DNA of 64,000 nt from Microvirga pakistanensis (GTDB lineage: Bacteria > Pseudomonadota > Alphaproteobacteria > Rhizobiales > Beijerinckiaceae): contig NZ_SPJX01000510.1 of the NCBI RefSeq assembly GCF_004458765.1, forward strand, positions 62,001 through 126,000, given 5' to 3'. The notes under the pieces were generated by a model, which did not search any database, was not told the DNA's origin, and saw only the letters and a list, made by a program, of their open reading frames with translations. Positions 44,122-53,263 of this stretch are shown here, piece after piece. Every line of letters begins with the position of its first letter. Positions within the stretch are counted from its first letter, which is position 1. Position numbers and translations under genes: made by a program.

Positions 44122-45201
44122 CTATTGTTTTGAGTACAGGAAGAGCGCCTCCTCCGGGATCCGAACCGAGACGCGCTTGCCGATCTCGAAACTGCGGGGA
44201 GAATCGACGATCACATGCGCCGAACCGACAGCGATCACGTGACGCCAGAGACCACCCGGATAACTCGTCTGCTCGACGGTGCCGGTCAATCGCAGAGCCC
44301 CCTCCTCCCGGAGGGACGGGATTGCGCTCTCGGCATCGCTCAGCTCGGCGGATTCCCCGCGGAACCGGGCATTGAGCGGGCCGGAAAGAGCCCGCCCCCG
44401 TGCGGAGACCACAGCGGCCGTGTTGAACGCCCCTGCGGCGATCTCGATCCGGTCGCCATGCAGCACCGCCGAAAGTTCGACGAGGTTCTCAGCCCCCATG
44501 AAGGCCGCCACGAAATCGGATGCCGGGCGGTTGTACACCTCCTCGGGAGTGCCGACCTGCGCGATTTCGCCATTGTTGAGAATGACGATGCGGTCGGCCA
44601 TCACCATGGCTTCCTCGCGGTCGTGCGTGACATGCACGGCCGTGATCCCGAGGCGCCGCTGCAGCGCGCTGATTTCATGACGCACGGTCAAGCGTATCCG
44701 TGCATCGAGGTTGGACAACGGCTCGTCGAGCAGAAGGATGTCCGGCTGGATCGCCAGTGCCCGCCCGAGCGCCACGCGCTGCCGCTGTCCGCCGGAGAGG
44801 TTCGCGGGCTTGCGTGCGCCGAACGCGTCCAATCCCAGAAGCCTCTTGATCTCGGTAACCCGTGCATCGATCGCGACTTTCGGCATCTTCCGGAGCTTGA
44901 GCCCGTAGCCGATATTCTGGTCGACGGTCATATGCGGCCAGAGCGCATAGGATTGGAAGACAAGGGCCATTCCCCGCTTGTCGGGCGGCAATCGCGTTAC
45001 GTCATGTCCATTGACGCGGATGGCCCCGGACGCCGGGGTGTTGAAGCCTGCAATGCTGCGCAAAAGAGTTGTCTTTCCGCAGCCTGACGAACCGAGGAGG
45101 GCCACGAACTCCCCCTTCTCGACAGCGAGATTCACTCCTTTGAGAACCTCGTTCTGCCCATAGAGAACACGGGCATTCACGACTTCAAGGAAGGCGCTCA
45201 C
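44122..45201 (-). CDS. ABC transporter ATP-binding protein (PotA/FbpC-like), 359 aa
   Basis: Walker A LLGSSGCGKTTLLRSIAG, Q-loop VFQSYALWPHM, signature LSGGQRQRVALGRALA, Walker B ILLLDEPLSNLD and switch His in AVHVTHDREEAM. A C-terminal TOBE-type domain of about 110 residues follows. The GTG at 45201 (VSAFLEVVNARVLYG) is preceded by GGAG eight bases away. It is the first gene of the operon, downstream of a palindrome that may be the LacI operator. Confidence 0.92.
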   Translation of the reverse strand: MSAFLEVVNARVLYGQNEVLKGVNLAVEKGEFVALLGSSGCGKTTLLRSIAGFNTPASGAIRVNGHDVTRLPPDKRGMALVFQSYALWPHMTVDQNIGYGLKLRKMPKVAIDARVTEIKRLLGLDAFGARKPANLSGGQRQRVALGRALAIQPDILLLDEPLSNLDARIRLTVRHEISALQRRLGITAVHVTHDREEAMVMADRIVILNNGEIAQVGTPEEVYNRPASDFVAAFMGAENLVELSAVLHGDRIEIAAGAFNTAAVVSARGRALSGPLNARFRGESAELSDAESAIPSLREEGALRLTGTVEQTSYPGGLWRHVIAVGSAHVIVDSPRSFEIGKRVSVRIPEEALFLYSKQ

Positions 45202-45238
45202 GATTTTTCTCCTCCCCGGCCAGGCCACTTCGGACCCT

Positions 45239-45256
45239 TTTGCACAGGCGTGCAAA
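45239..45256. promoter_or_regulatory. Candidate LacI-family operator TTTGCAC-AGGC-GTGCAAA
   Basis: Perfect 7-bp arms with a four-base centre, 38-55 bases upstream of the first ABC operon gene. The even palindrome with TGCAC/GTGCA arms resembles LacI-family sites. The operon encodes its own LacI regulator. Confidence 0.55.
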
Positions 45257-45920
45257 GATTATGATCCGTTCAACGAGCAGCACTCAAGGGGGTTTAGACT
45301 AAGGTCTGATACAGTTTTGTGACGACAGACCGGGCGAGGGCCGATCCGGACGGGACGATCCGCAGCAAACCTGTGCAATCCCCCGGTCACGACAGCAGCA
45401 AAGTCCTCAAGGCGCAGGCCCTCCTCGGGGCTTCAAAACACGAAGACGCTCAGGCTTAGCCGTGACGCACCGCGCGTCCGCTCAGACAATGCCTTTGCCC
45501 CTGCCCGCCGACGAGCGTCCGAACCGGCACCCAGGATCTTCGAAGGCGACAAACGCAACGTCAGCTTGCAGCTCCGGAAGCATCGGAGCGCACGCCAACG
45601 TTGTTACGCACCGGGGCGAGATGTTTGATCCTTCTGTCATTCGGCCGAGCCTCTGCAACTTTTGCCGGCCCCGCTTGTTGAAGAGCGGTCAAGTCGCAGC
45701 TCATCGGACTGCGCCGGGGCGCGATGCGCTGTCCAGCCACCACATGTGCGATGAAAGATCGTAGCGGCCGGACTTCTTTGGCTGCACGGGCACCGAGCCC
45801 GGGAGGATCGCAGAGTGGAAGTGGCGCACCCGCGCCCTAACTATTTTTGGGGTCGCATCACCACACCTCGTCGGAATTCCGGCGACCGTTCTTAGGTTCG
45901 TTCGAAGGGAGCACGGGCTC
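45257..45920. other. Intergenic region between the ABC operon and the arabinosyl-donor operon
   Basis: No gene is supported. Short open frames on both strands here lack ribosome sites and protein-like composition. The stretch separates two divergent operons and must hold both promoters. Near the right end, CTAACTATTTTTGGGG (from 45837) is a short AT-rich patch that could be part of the promoter for 45921. Confidence 0.5.
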
Positions 45921-47471
45921 TTGGCGCAATATGAATTCAAGCCGCAGGTCTTGCACCATACAGCCCAACGTGCCCGTTATGGTGACTCGATCGAGAGGCC
46001 GTACGAGGATTCTGAGGATCGCTGGGACACCATCGAAGTCGAAACGCCAGACCGGGCGGAAGGCCGCCCGCTCGTGGTCGATCTCGACGGAACACTGATC
46101 GCATCGGACCTCCTGATCGAGACCGCGTTTTCCGAGCTGGGCCGGCGCCCGCACTCCCTCATCGGGATGCTGCGCGCCCTCGCGTCCGGCAAGGCGGCCC
46201 TCAAGCACCGGCTCGCGGAGCCGGTCGATTTCGATCCCCGCACGCTTCCCTACGATCCGGAGGTCCTTGCTCTCATCCGTTCGGCAAGGGCGCAGGGTCG
46301 GCCGGTTTATCTCGCCTCCGCCAGCCATGAGAAGCTCGTCAGCAAGGTCGCTAGCCACCTTGGCCTGTTCACGGGTTGGTTTGCCACCAACGAAACCACG
46401 AACCTCGCCGGCGAGAGGAAGGCGGCGCAGCTTGTCGAGGCTTTCGGCGAGGGAGGCTTCGACTATGTCGGCAACGATGCAGCGGATTTGCCGGTCTGGG
46501 AGAAAGCCGATCGTGTCTTTGCGATCCGGGCTCCGACCCGAGTCCGCAAGCAATTGTCCCTGAAGCGATCGGAGGTCGAGCATCTTTCCTGCTCTCGCCC
46601 TGATTGGCGGACCTGGGCCAGAATGCTCAGAGTTCATCAATATGCAAAGAATACCCTGATCTTCATTCCGCTTCTCGCCTCCCATCTCTTTACGGTCGAG
46701 GCCGTGGCGCAGGCGCTCCTGGCCTTCGTCGCCTTCTCCCTGTGCGCTTCCAGCATCTATATCCTCAACGATCTCGTCGATCTTCAAGACGATCGGCGAC
46801 ACCGCAGCAAATGCACCCGTCCCCTGGCCTGCGGCGCCATTCCATTGATGCACGGCGTCATCGCGATCCCGATCCTGTTCCTGGGCGCTGTCGCGATAGC
46901 GGCCACTCTCTCCTTTGGATTCCTAGGCGTTCTGCTGGGTTACTTCGCCTTGACGACGGCCTATTCCTTCGTCCTCAAGCGTATGATGATCGTCGATGTC
47001 ATCACGCTCGCAGGGCTGTATTCGGTGCGGGTGATCGGCGGCGCCGTGGCGACAGGCATCATGGTGTCGGAATGGCTCCTGGCCTTCTGCATGATGATCT
47101 TCATGTCGCTTGCGCTGATCAAGCGCTATGTGGAGCTTGCTGCCCGTCGCGACGCCAACCTGCCCGACCCGACCAGCCGCGACTACAAGAACAGTGATCT
47201 CGAGATCGTTGCAGCGCTCGCGGCGGGAGCCGGCTTCAATGCGGTGACGATCTTCACCCTGTACATCTCCAGCGATGCCGTCAACGAGCTGTATACGCGC
47301 CCGCAGATCCTCTGGCTGGTCGGGCCGTTGCTGATGTATTGGATCGCGCGCGCGCTGATGCTGGCCAGCCGCCGTCTCATGGATGATGATCCGGTCGTGT
47401 TCGCGGTCAAGGACAAGGTCAGCCTGATGACGGTTGGCGCGACGGCTCTCCTCGTCCTCGCCGCCATATGA
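45921..47471 (+). CDS. HAD phosphatase-UbiA prenyltransferase fusion (decaprenyl-phosphoribose synthase-like), 516 aa
   Basis: The N-terminal HAD domain has motif I VVDLDGTLIASD (Asp54, Asp56), LASASHEKLV and a late GNDAADLPV motif. From about residue 230 a UbiA domain of eight or nine membrane segments has the Asp-rich motif NDLVDLQDD (Asn283) and the second motif YSFVLKRMMIVDVITLAGLY. The UbiA part resembles Rv3806c, which transfers phosphoribose from PRPP to decaprenyl phosphate. The HAD part would remove the 5'-phosphate, the job of a separate phosphatase in mycobacteria. Start is TTG 45921 after AAGGGAG; no ATG exists before the HAD motif. The stop overlaps the gtrA start. Confidence 0.88.
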   Translation: MAQYEFKPQVLHHTAQRARYGDSIERPYEDSEDRWDTIEVETPDRAEGRPLVVDLDGTLIASDLLIETAFSELGRRPHSLIGMLRALASGKAALKHRLAEPVDFDPRTLPYDPEVLALIRSARAQGRPVYLASASHEKLVSKVASHLGLFTGWFATNETTNLAGERKAAQLVEAFGEGGFDYVGNDAADLPVWEKADRVFAIRAPTRVRKQLSLKRSEVEHLSCSRPDWRTWARMLRVHQYAKNTLIFIPLLASHLFTVEAVAQALLAFVAFSLCASSIYILNDLVDLQDDRRHRSKCTRPLACGAIPLMHGVIAIPILFLGAVAIAATLSFGFLGVLLGYFALTTAYSFVLKRMMIVDVITLAGLYSVRVIGGAVATGIMVSEWLLAFCMMIFMSLALIKRYVELAARRDANLPDPTSRDYKNSDLEIVAALAAGAGFNAVTIFTLYISSDAVNELYTRPQILWLVGPLLMYWIARALMLASRRLMDDDPVVFAVKDKVSLMTVGATALLVLAAI

Positions 47472-47932
47472 TCATGTCGCGGAGGCGAGACTTGCGCGAC
47501 CCGGGCCCTGTGCACCGTTCCGACTCGACGGCTCCGGCGATGTTCGTCCGGTATGTGGTGTTCGCGATCCTTGCGACTCTCGCCAACCTGCTCACCCAGG
47601 AGGCGAGCATCCGCCTCGTTCCGGGAACCCCCTTGAGCGTCTCGATTCTCCTGGGCACGGCCGCCGGCTTCATTCTCAAGTATGTGCTCGACAAGAAGTG
47701 GGTCTTCGAGGACAGCTATGCCGGCCACCGCCAGGAGCTGCAGAAGATCGGTCTTTACGGCGCCTTCAGCGTGTTGACCACGCTGGTTTTCTGGGGCTTC
47801 GAGATCGCCTTCTGGACGATTTGGCAGACCGATTTCGCCAAGTATACTGGGGCCGTGCTGGGCCTTGCGGTGGGGTATGCCGCCAAGTTCCTGCTCGATC
47901 GGAGTTTCGTGTTCAAGGAGCGGCAGGCATGA
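47468..47932 (+). CDS. GtrA-family membrane protein, 154 aa
   Basis: Four membrane segments with the GtrA pattern (FVRYVVFAILATLANLLTQE, ILLGTAAGFILKYVLDKKWV, and the closing KFLLDRSFVFK). GtrA proteins help move polyprenyl-phosphate sugars across the membrane. The mycobacterial relative Rv3789 lies just before dprE1, exactly as here. Both ends overlap neighbours by ATGA. Predicted role: flipping or anchoring the polyprenyl-phospho-arabinose donor. Confidence 0.85.
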   Translation: MIMSRRRDLRDPGPVHRSDSTAPAMFVRYVVFAILATLANLLTQEASIRLVPGTPLSVSILLGTAAGFILKYVLDKKWVFEDSYAGHRQELQKIGLYGAFSVLTTLVFWGFEIAFWTIWQTDFAKYTGAVLGLAVGYAAKFLLDRSFVFKERQA

Positions 47933-49263
47933 CGGAGCTTTCCGGGTGGGGACGATACCCTCGGCATCCGTCAGATGTGCTTTCCCCTCCATCGCCCTCC
48001 GCAGTGCCGCCTCTCATGACCTCCCATACCGGTTTGGTCGCACGAGGGAACGGGCGCGCCTATGGCGATGCCGCCATCGGCGAGCAGGTGACGCTCGTCA
48101 CCCGCCGGCTCGACCGGATCCGGGCATTCGATCCCTCGACGGGCCGGATCCGTGTGGAGGCGGGCCTGCTGCTCGCGGATCTCCTCGACGTGATGGTGCC
48201 GAAGGGTTTCTTCCCGCCCGTGGTGCCGGGCACGAAATTCGTCACCGTCGGCGGGATGATCGCGTCCGACGTGCATGGCAAGAACCACCACCGGGACGGT
48301 GGCTTCGGCGATCACGTGGAATCCTTGACCCTCGCGTCACCCGACGGCGGCATCGCCACCTGCTCATCGACGGAGAACGGCGATCTCTTCCGGGCGACGA
48401 TCGGCGGCATGGGGCTGACCGGAACGATCCTCGAGGCGACCTTTCGCATGCGGCCCGTCGAGACCGGATGGATGCGCCAGCAGACGATCGTCGCGACCGA
48501 TCTCGACAAGGCGCTCGATGCCTTGCGGGCGAGCGGCGAAGCCACCTATTCGGTGGCCTGGATCGACTGCCTGGCCAAGGGCCGGTCCCTCGGCCGCTCC
48601 CTGATTTTCGCAGCCGAGCACGCGACGCGCCGGGACCTGGAGGCACTGCAACCAGCAGCGGACGCCTTTCCCTCAGCGCGATCCGGGCGGCTCTCGGTTC
48701 CCCTGGATCTTCCCGCTTTCGCCCTGAACCGGCTTTCGGTGGGGGCCTTCAACGAGATGTATTTCCGGGCCGGAGCGATGAAGGCCGGATATCCCTTTCT
48801 CGTCCATTGGAACCCGTACTTCTTCCCGCTCGACGGCATCGGAGACTGGAACCGCATCTATGGCCGGCGCGGCTTCCTGCAGTACCAGTGCGTCATCCCG
48901 ACGGCTCAGGCGGGCCCAGCCTTGAGCCGCATTCTGGAGCGGATCGCACAACGGGGTCTGGCCTCCTTCCTGGCGGTCCTCAAGCAGATGGGCCCCAGCC
49001 AGGGTGACCTGTCCTTCCCGATGGAAGGCTTCACCCTTGCGCTCGATCTCCCCGTCAGCGACGCCGCCTTCCCGTTGCTCGACGAGCTCGACAGGACAGT
49101 GGTCGAAGCGGGGGGGCGGCTCTATCTCGCCAAGGACGCGCGGCAATCACCCGCGACTTTCGAAGCCGGCTACTCCGGACTGCCCCGCTTCCGCGACCTG
49201 CGGCGGGCCATCGGAGCGACCGGCCGGATCTCCTCCCGCTTATCGGCACGGCTCGGCATCTGA
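47929..49263 (+). CDS. dprE1: DprE1-like FAD oxidase (polyprenylphospho-ribose 2'-oxidase), 444 aa
   Basis: Oxidises the ribose 2'-hydroxyl of polyprenyl-phosphoribose to the keto form. FAD-binding (vanillyl-alcohol-oxidase type) half: ARGNGRAYGDAA (Tyr45, matching DprE1 Tyr60), PGTKFVTVGGMIASDVHGKN and then HH (His116, matching flavin-linked His132). Substrate half: WNRIYGRRGFLQYQCVIPT, FPMEGFTLALDLP and LYLAKDAR, with Lys402 equivalent to Lys418. The residue equivalent to benzothiazinone-reactive Cys387 is Ala371. Numbering is offset by a constant 15-16, indicating near-colinear homology to the mycobacterial enzyme. Confidence 0.92.
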   Translation: MTELSGWGRYPRHPSDVLSPPSPSAVPPLMTSHTGLVARGNGRAYGDAAIGEQVTLVTRRLDRIRAFDPSTGRIRVEAGLLLADLLDVMVPKGFFPPVVPGTKFVTVGGMIASDVHGKNHHRDGGFGDHVESLTLASPDGGIATCSSTENGDLFRATIGGMGLTGTILEATFRMRPVETGWMRQQTIVATDLDKALDALRASGEATYSVAWIDCLAKGRSLGRSLIFAAEHATRRDLEALQPAADAFPSARSGRLSVPLDLPAFALNRLSVGAFNEMYFRAGAMKAGYPFLVHWNPYFFPLDGIGDWNRIYGRRGFLQYQCVIPTAQAGPALSRILERIAQRGLASFLAVLKQMGPSQGDLSFPMEGFTLALDLPVSDAAFPLLDELDRTVVEAGGRLYLAKDARQSPATFEAGYSGLPRFRDLRRAIGATGRISSRLSARLGI

Positions 49264-50006
49264 TGAACGCACCTCGAACTCTCCTTCTCGTCGGCGGCAC
49301 GTCCGACATCGGACGCGCCACCGCGCTCTGCTATGCCCAGGCCGGCTGGCGCGTGCTGCTGGCCGCCCGCCGGGATGACGAAGCGCGGCGCAACGCCGAC
49401 GACATCGCGGCCCGCACGGGTGCCGACGTGGCCGTTCTGCATCTCGACATTCTCGAAACCAGCGGTTTCGAAGCCCTCGTCGACGGGCTCCCGCAGCTTC
49501 CCGATACGGTGGTGTGCGTGGTCGGCGAACTGGGCGACCAGCAGCGTGGCCAGAAGGATCTCGCCCATGCAACGCAGATCCTGCGCACGAATTTCGAAGG
49601 CCCGGCGCTGCTGCTCGGCGTGTTCGCGGAACGCTTTGCCGCGCGCGGGTCGGGCACCCTGGTCGGCGTGAGCTCGGTGGCGGGCGACCGTGGGCGCGGC
49701 TCCAATTACCTGTACGGCGCCGCGAAGGCGGGCTTCACGGCGTTCCTGTCGGGCCTGCGAAACCGCCTCGCTCCGGCGGGCCTGCGTGTGGTCACGGTCA
49801 AGCCGGGCTTCGTGCGAACGCAAATGACCGCCGGCATGAAACTCCCTCCCGTCCTCACGGCGGAGGCCGAGGAGGTCGGGCGCGCCATCTTCACGGCGGC
49901 CGAGAAAGGCAGCAGCGACGTCGTTTATGTGCGCCCGGTCTGGCGGCCCGTGATGATGATCATCGGCTCCATTCCCGAGCGCATCTTCAAACGCCTTCGC
50001 CTCTAG
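49263..50006 (+). CDS. dprE2: DprE2-like short-chain reductase, 247 aa
   Basis: Reduces the keto intermediate to polyprenyl-phospho-arabinose. NAD(P)-binding LLVGGTSDIGRATALCYAQA, catalytic Ser in GVSSVAGDRGRGSN and Tyr-x3-Lys in YLYGAAKAGF. The C-terminus (VYVRPVWRPVMMIIGSIPER) has the hydrophobic tail typical of DprE2 homologues. The start overlaps the dprE1 stop (TGATG). Ends in TAG. It is followed after 18 bases by the first of three large membrane proteins. Confidence 0.9.
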   Translation: MNAPRTLLLVGGTSDIGRATALCYAQAGWRVLLAARRDDEARRNADDIAARTGADVAVLHLDILETSGFEALVDGLPQLPDTVVCVVGELGDQQRGQKDLAHATQILRTNFEGPALLLGVFAERFAARGSGTLVGVSSVAGDRGRGSNYLYGAAKAGFTAFLSGLRNRLAPAGLRVVTVKPGFVRTQMTAGMKLPPVLTAEAEEVGRAIFTAAEKGSSDVVYVRPVWRPVMMIIGSIPERIFKRLRL

Positions 50007-50024
50007 CATTCGGGAGAGCAGCCG

Positions 50025-51641
50025 ATGAGAGCCTTGTCGGATCGCCGCATCCCCGTTCGGGCTTTCCTCCTCGTGGTGGCGGCAACCTGCGCAATCCTTC
50101 TCGCCTTTCCGGGCCAGACCGTCACGACGCGCTATCTGAACGACCTGCTCCTCATTCTCGACGGAGCCTATCGCATCACGGCCGGTCAGATTCCGGGCCA
50201 TGACTTCCACACGCCGCTCGGCCCGCTGACCTATCTTCTTCCGGCCGCGGGATACGTTCTGTCGGGTAGCCTGGGCGGCGCCATGCCGGTCACGATGGCA
50301 CTCGTCACGCTTGCTCTGTCGATACCGATGCTTCACGTCCTCGGCTCGCGGCTGCATGCGATCATCGCCATTCTCTTCGGTGCATTTCTGCTTCTGATTC
50401 TCGCCGTGCCCATCAATCTGGGCGAGGGCATCACGGCTCTGTCATTCGCGAAGTTCTACAATCGGATCGGATGGGCGGCGCTTGGCATCCTGCTTATCAT
50501 GTACCTGCGCCCGCGGCAGTCGCGCGTGAAGCAGGATCTTGCGGATGCTTTCTGCGCCACGGCCCTGACGCTGGTGATGCTCTACACCAAGGCGACCTAC
50601 GGCATCGTCGCCCTCGCATTCCTCATGTTCATGCTGACGGATCGACAGCAGAGACGCTGGGTCCTTTATGCTCTCGGGCTGATCGTCTTCGCCTCCTTGG
50701 CGGTCGAGTTGCTCTGGCAATCGTCCCTGTCCTACCTCAACGATCTCCGTCTGGCTCACGACGTCGGAGGGAGCCTGCGCGGCTCATGGGGACAGATCGC
50801 GGATCACATCCTGGTGAACCTGACCGACTATGTGCTCCTCGCATTGTTCGCCGGCCTGTCGCTCAAGCGGACCCGCTCTCCTCGCGAAGGGCTCTTTTAT
50901 CTCTTCTGCGCCGTCGCGGGATTTCTCATCATCAATCAGAACTTTCAGGCCTGGGGAATCATCGCTCTGCATGCCGCAGCCGCAGTGGCGGCCGAAACCA
51001 TCCTGCGGCGAGAGGAGGAAGCCGCGCCGGGATCCGGGAGCAATGCATGGTCCACCGCAGCCGGCGCCCGGCTGCTCTTCCTGGCTCTTGTTCTGCCGAC
51101 CATCGTGCATTGCTCGGCCGCGTTGGGATTGCACATGATCTCGGCGAGCACGCGGGCCGGCCAATCTCTCGACCTGCCCCATCTCGACCGCATCCGCCTT
51201 GCCAACCTGTGGACATGGGGTGACTACGATGCCGCCAACCTGTATCTCACCACCTTGCGTGGGGGCGTGGCGACTCTCTCGGAGATGGGTCTGGGAAGCC
51301 GCAAAGTCCTCGTCCTTGACAGGAGCAACCCCTTCCCCATGCTCCTCGGAGCGGCTCCTCCCGAAGGCGACATGCCTTGGCTGCAATGGGGGCGGACGCT
51401 CGACGCATCGACCTTCGTTCCCGCCGAGACCCTGCTGGCGGATGCCGAGGTCGTCATGGTGCCCAAGCCTCCCGCGGATAACTCCGCTGCAAGATCGGAA
51501 AGCGAGGGTCTGATCACGCTCTACGGCTCATACATCGCCGATCGTTATGAAGGCGTGCGTGAGACGGATGACTGGACGATCCACCGCCGCCGTCCGGGAA
51601 TTCAGCCGAAGATCGGCATGAACTCCGCGGATCCCTCATGA
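50025..51641 (+). CDS. Polytopic membrane protein, putative GT-C glycosyltransferase (copy 1 of 3), 538 aa
   Basis: About ten membrane segments, then a C-terminal soluble region of about 130 residues. After the first segment comes YLNDLLLILDGAYRI and then GHDFHTPLGPL, a D-rich first external loop like that of GT-C transferases using polyprenyl-phosphate sugars. SFAKFYNRIGWAALG and a late LQWGRTLDASTF are shared with the two following genes. Position right after dprE2 equals that of aftA in mycobacteria. Prediction: transfers D-arabinofuranose from the polyprenyl donor to a glycan or protein. Overlaps the next gene by ATGA. Confidence 0.65.
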   Translation: MRALSDRRIPVRAFLLVVAATCAILLAFPGQTVTTRYLNDLLLILDGAYRITAGQIPGHDFHTPLGPLTYLLPAAGYVLSGSLGGAMPVTMALVTLALSIPMLHVLGSRLHAIIAILFGAFLLLILAVPINLGEGITALSFAKFYNRIGWAALGILLIMYLRPRQSRVKQDLADAFCATALTLVMLYTKATYGIVALAFLMFMLTDRQQRRWVLYALGLIVFASLAVELLWQSSLSYLNDLRLAHDVGGSLRGSWGQIADHILVNLTDYVLLALFAGLSLKRTRSPREGLFYLFCAVAGFLIINQNFQAWGIIALHAAAAVAAETILRREEEAAPGSGSNAWSTAAGARLLFLALVLPTIVHCSAALGLHMISASTRAGQSLDLPHLDRIRLANLWTWGDYDAANLYLTTLRGGVATLSEMGLGSRKVLVLDRSNPFPMLLGAAPPEGDMPWLQWGRTLDASTFVPAETLLADAEVVMVPKPPADNSAARSESEGLITLYGSYIADRYEGVRETDDWTIHRRRPGIQPKIGMNSADPS

Positions 51642-53263
51642 GCGCGCACGCGGATGGAATGCGGTTGTCCGCGGGAATCATTCTGGCTGGCGCCACTCTC
51701 TTTGCATGCCTGTTGGCGGGCCCGGGCCTGACGATCACGACGTCCTATGTGAACGACCTTTTCATTTTCCTGGACGGCGCCCACCGGATCGCCTGGGGGC
51801 AGGTTCCGAACCGGGACTTTCATACCGCCCTGGGTCCGCTCTCCTTCTACATTCCCGCACTCGGCTACTGGATATCCGGCACCATGGGCGGAGCCATGCC
51901 GTACGGCATGGCCCTGATCACGCTGTTCCTGGCCCTACCCATCGCCCATGTGATCGGCTCGCGCCTGCAACCGGTCATCGCCATTCCTTACGGGCTCTTC
52001 CTGATTCTTGTCCTGGCCGTTCCCACGAATTTCGGCGAGAGCGTCACGGAGCTGTCCTTCGCCATGTTCTACAATCGGATCGGATGGGCGGCTCTCGGTG
52101 CCCTTCTGGTCATGTACCTGCGGCCGGTGCGGCCGATGCAAGGGCAGAACTCCCTCGATGCCCTTTGCGCGACGGTGCTGATCGTGGTGATGCTCTATAC
52201 GAAGATCACCTATGGTCTCGTGGCGCTCGCCTTCCTGGTCTTTCTCCTGCTCGACTCACGGCAGCGCCGCTGGGCGGCAACCGCTCTTGGCTCGATCCTG
52301 ATCGGCGGCCTCGTCATCGAGGCTTTCTGGCAATCCACGGCGGCCTATTTCGATGATCTCTTTCTGACAGGCCGAGTGAGTGGGTCGCGCGGAATCGCTG
52401 ATCTCGCGTCCGCCTTCCTCCGGCACCTGGCCGACTATTCTCTTCTGGCCATTCTCGCGATTCTGGTGCTCTGGCGAACCCGCAGCCTGCGGGATCTCGT
52501 GTTCTTCGGGTTCTGCACTCTCCCGGGTCTCATGATCCAGAGCCAGAACTCGCAGCCGTGGGGCATTCTGACGATCCATGCCGGCGCTGCTGTCGCGGCA
52601 CAGATGCTCCTGCGGTTCCCGGCATCTCCGGCCGACAGCAGCGGGACACAGCCGTCGCTCGGCTCGGGATCCCCTCTCCTGCTCATGGCGCTGATCCTGC
52701 CGACGCTTCTCCACTGCTTCCTGGCCCTGGGATTCCACACCGCCCTGGCTCTGTCGCGGGCCGGCCAAGCCTTCGATCTACCCCGGTTCGGAGAGATACG
52801 GCTCATCTCACCATGGCTGGGCGATGAAAAGACCATGATGCACACCTATCTTTCGACCATCGAGGATGGTGCCCGTGCCCTGACGAGCCTGCCGCAGAGC
52901 CCTGCGAAAGTGTCCGTGCTGGACTTTTCGAATCCCTTCTCGGCAGGTCTTGATCTTCCGCCCCCACGCGGCGACAGCGCATGGCTCCACTGGGGGCGCA
53001 ACATCGACGAGACCCATTTCACCCCTCCGGGAAAACTGTTTGCCGACGTGGAGGTGCTGATGCTTCCCAAATGGGGTATCAACAACATCCCGCTGAGAAC
53101 CTTGTATCAGTCCTATATCGATGCGGCCTTCGAGTTGATTCAGGAGAGCGACGGCTGGACCGTCTATCGTCGCAAGAACCAGGAAGTTGCCGCCAAGGCT
53201 CCGCCTCCAGGGAACACGGATCCCCATTCATGGTTGAGGCTGGGGGATGGATCTCGACCATGA
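51638..53263 (+). CDS. Polytopic membrane protein, putative GT-C glycosyltransferase (copy 2 of 3), 541 aa
   Basis: Paralogue of the preceding gene with the same order of segments: YVNDLFIFLDGAHRI, NRDFHTALGPLSFYIPALGY, SFAMFYNRIGWAALG and, near the C-terminus, FSNPFSAGLDLPPPRGDSAW then LHWGRNIDETHF. The start overlaps copy 1's stop and its stop overlaps copy 3's start (ATGA each time). The C-terminal domain ends WTVYRRKNQE, as in the others. Confidence 0.65.
   Translation: MSAHADGMRLSAGIILAGATLFACLLAGPGLTITTSYVNDLFIFLDGAHRIAWGQVPNRDFHTALGPLSFYIPALGYWISGTMGGAMPYGMALITLFLALPIAHVIGSRLQPVIAIPYGLFLILVLAVPTNFGESVTELSFAMFYNRIGWAALGALLVMYLRPVRPMQGQNSLDALCATVLIVVMLYTKITYGLVALAFLVFLLLDSRQRRWAATALGSILIGGLVIEAFWQSTAAYFDDLFLTGRVSGSRGIADLASAFLRHLADYSLLAILAILVLWRTRSLRDLVFFGFCTLPGLMIQSQNSQPWGILTIHAGAAVAAQMLLRFPASPADSSGTQPSLGSGSPLLLMALILPTLLHCFLALGFHTALALSRAGQAFDLPRFGEIRLISPWLGDEKTMMHTYLSTIEDGARALTSLPQSPAKVSVLDFSNPFSAGLDLPPPRGDSAWLHWGRNIDETHFTPPGKLFADVEVLMLPKWGINNIPLRTLYQSYIDAAFELIQESDGWTVYRRKNQEVAAKAPPPGNTDPHSWLRLGDGSRP

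Noticed and set aside
45462..45764. 100-codon plus-strand frame in the gap before the HAD-UbiA gene
   Set aside because: No ribosome site, low-complexity Ser/Arg/Pro composition and stop-free frames on both strands typical of GC-rich intergenic DNA.
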